Shown one piece after another: positions 5,530 to 6,240 of a stretch of DNA of 6,240 nucleotides. A program made the translations under genes and the position numbers. Under the pieces are notes generated by a model, which saw nothing but the letters and a program-made list of their open reading frames with translations, was not told the origin of the DNA and ran no database searches. How positions within the stretch are numbered: position 1 is the first letter of the stretch; each line of letters opens with the position of its first letter. Where the stretch lies: assembly GCA_946011705.1 (NCBI GenBank), contig CAMGCA010000133.1, forward strand, positions 1-6,240, written 5' to 3'. The stretch is from an uncultured Clostridia bacterium. Its GTDB lineage: Bacteria; Bacillota; Clostridia; Oscillospirales; Oscillospiraceae.

Positions 5530-6240
5530 TTACCACCGTTTCTTTTTGTAGGAGATCAGCAGCAGGATGGCACAGACAGCGGCGCAAACAAGCTGCATGA
5601 TTCGCAGGATAAGCCCGGTGCTTACACCGGTATCCGGCAGGGAGAAGCCCTTGGCATTGACTACCTGTAAGGATACTTGAAGATCATCCACAGGAAGCTG
5701 CCCTTCAAAGGCATACCCTTTCAGGAGTTCATATCCGTTGGGGGCTTCCAGCTCTGTCACTCGGTAATGGAGGCCCGGATAGAGATTGTCCCAGACCAGC
5801 AGGCCGTCCTCACTGGAGGTCAGCGTACCATCTACCAGAGCAGAATTGGAGCAGCCGCCCCGAACAATGGTTTTGGAGTAGGTCACGGGATACCACAGGG
5901 AACCCTCTGCGCTCCATTCCAGAAGGAAGGTTGCCCCGGCAAGGTGTTCCCCGGCGGTGTCGATTTTCTCAATGGTGATTTTCCCGGAACGCAGGGCATT
6001 GGTGAAGAATACCTCGGCAATCTCGCCCTGTTTTACGGTGACAGTCTGTGGGTTATCCCCCTTGCACTCATACAGGCTGTCCTCCGGCAGAAGCTCCTCT
6101 ATGGTGTAGATTCCGGGCAGCAGATTCCCGGTCAGAATAAAGCCATCCTCATCGGTGGCAATGGGAGAGCCGTCCAGATTCTTACCTTCGGGATCCGTAA
6201 TCTTGAACTGCCAGCCTTCCAAAGAACCGCCGCCCTCCAG
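5530..6240 (-). CDS. Ancillary LPXTG pilin with CnaB/SpaA-like domains (5' end outside window)
   Basis: The last 236 residues of a cell-wall-anchored surface protein are visible; the frame is open to the right edge (LEGGGSLEGWQFKI...), so the TTG at 6222 is not the start. An incomplete CnaB-like domain (to about residue 82) contains GIYTIEELLPEDSLY, an E-box-like strand. A second, complete one (about 86-197) begins GKITIEKID (Lys92) and ends YRVTELEAPNGYELL (Glu163), a textbook lysine and E-box pair for an internal isopeptide bond. The sorting signal is LPDTG (201-205), followed by a hydrophobic segment (about 208-230) and KKKRW. It is probably a tip or base pilin, or an adhesin, joined to the major pilin encoded downstream. 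Its signal differs from the major pilin's LPETG. A terminator follows its stop. Any adhesive domain would be in the missing N-terminal part, so its binding target cannot be judged. Confidence 0.93.
   Translation of the reverse strand: MEGGGSLEGWQFKITDPEGKNLDGSPIATDEDGFILTGNLLPGIYTIEELLPEDSLYECKGDNPQTVTVKQGEIAEVFFTNALRSGKITIEKIDTAGEHLAGATFLLEWSAEGSLWYPVTYSKTIVRGGCSNSALVDGTLTSSEDGLLVWDNLYPGLHYRVTELEAPNGYELLKGYAFEGQLPVDDLQVSLQVVNAKGFSLPDTGVSTGLILRIMQLVCAAVCAILLLISYKKKRW

Overview
The window looks like a piece of an accessory region from a Gram-positive Firmicute, most likely a gut Clostridia relative (Oscillospiraceae or Lachnospiraceae type). The evidence is two LPXTG-anchored pilins, two sortases, strong purine-rich ribosome binding sites and a moderately GC-rich base composition. 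Every gene I can support lies on the minus strand, so transcription runs from position 6240 towards position 1. I see no rRNA, tRNA, CRISPR array, insertion sequence or credible plus-strand gene.

Layout in the direction of transcription: (1) the 3' part of an ancillary (tip or base type) pilin with CnaB/SpaA-like domains, an LPDTG sorting signal and a membrane anchor (5530-6240, 5' end outside the window); (2) an intrinsic terminator (5480-5504) and a short leader; (3) a complete 647-residue major pilin with signal peptide, YPKN pilin motif, CnaB-type domains and LPETG anchor (3481-5424); (4) a perfect 11-bp hairpin (3441-3468) between the pilin stop and the next start; (5) a class C pilus sortase with membrane segments at both ends (2543-3421); (6) a second sortase with only an N-terminal membrane segment, overlapping the first by 8 bp (1822-2550); (7) three tightly packed genes for proteins without signal peptides, of 202, 90 and at least 307 residues (1200-1808, 924-1196, 1-923). 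The last of these runs off the left edge.

How it fits together: the pilins would be secreted, cleaved at LPXTG by a sortase, joined through the YPKN lysine into a covalent fibre and finally attached to peptidoglycan. Terminator and hairpin bracket the major pilin gene, which suggests its mRNA level is set apart from the ancillary pilin and the sortases. The three downstream genes resemble, from memory, conserved proteins of unknown function carried by clostridial integrative conjugative elements. They suggest that the pilus locus is part of, or cargo in, such an element; no conjugation or integration gene is visible here to prove it. The 202- and 90-residue proteins share an N-terminal motif and appear to be diverged relatives.
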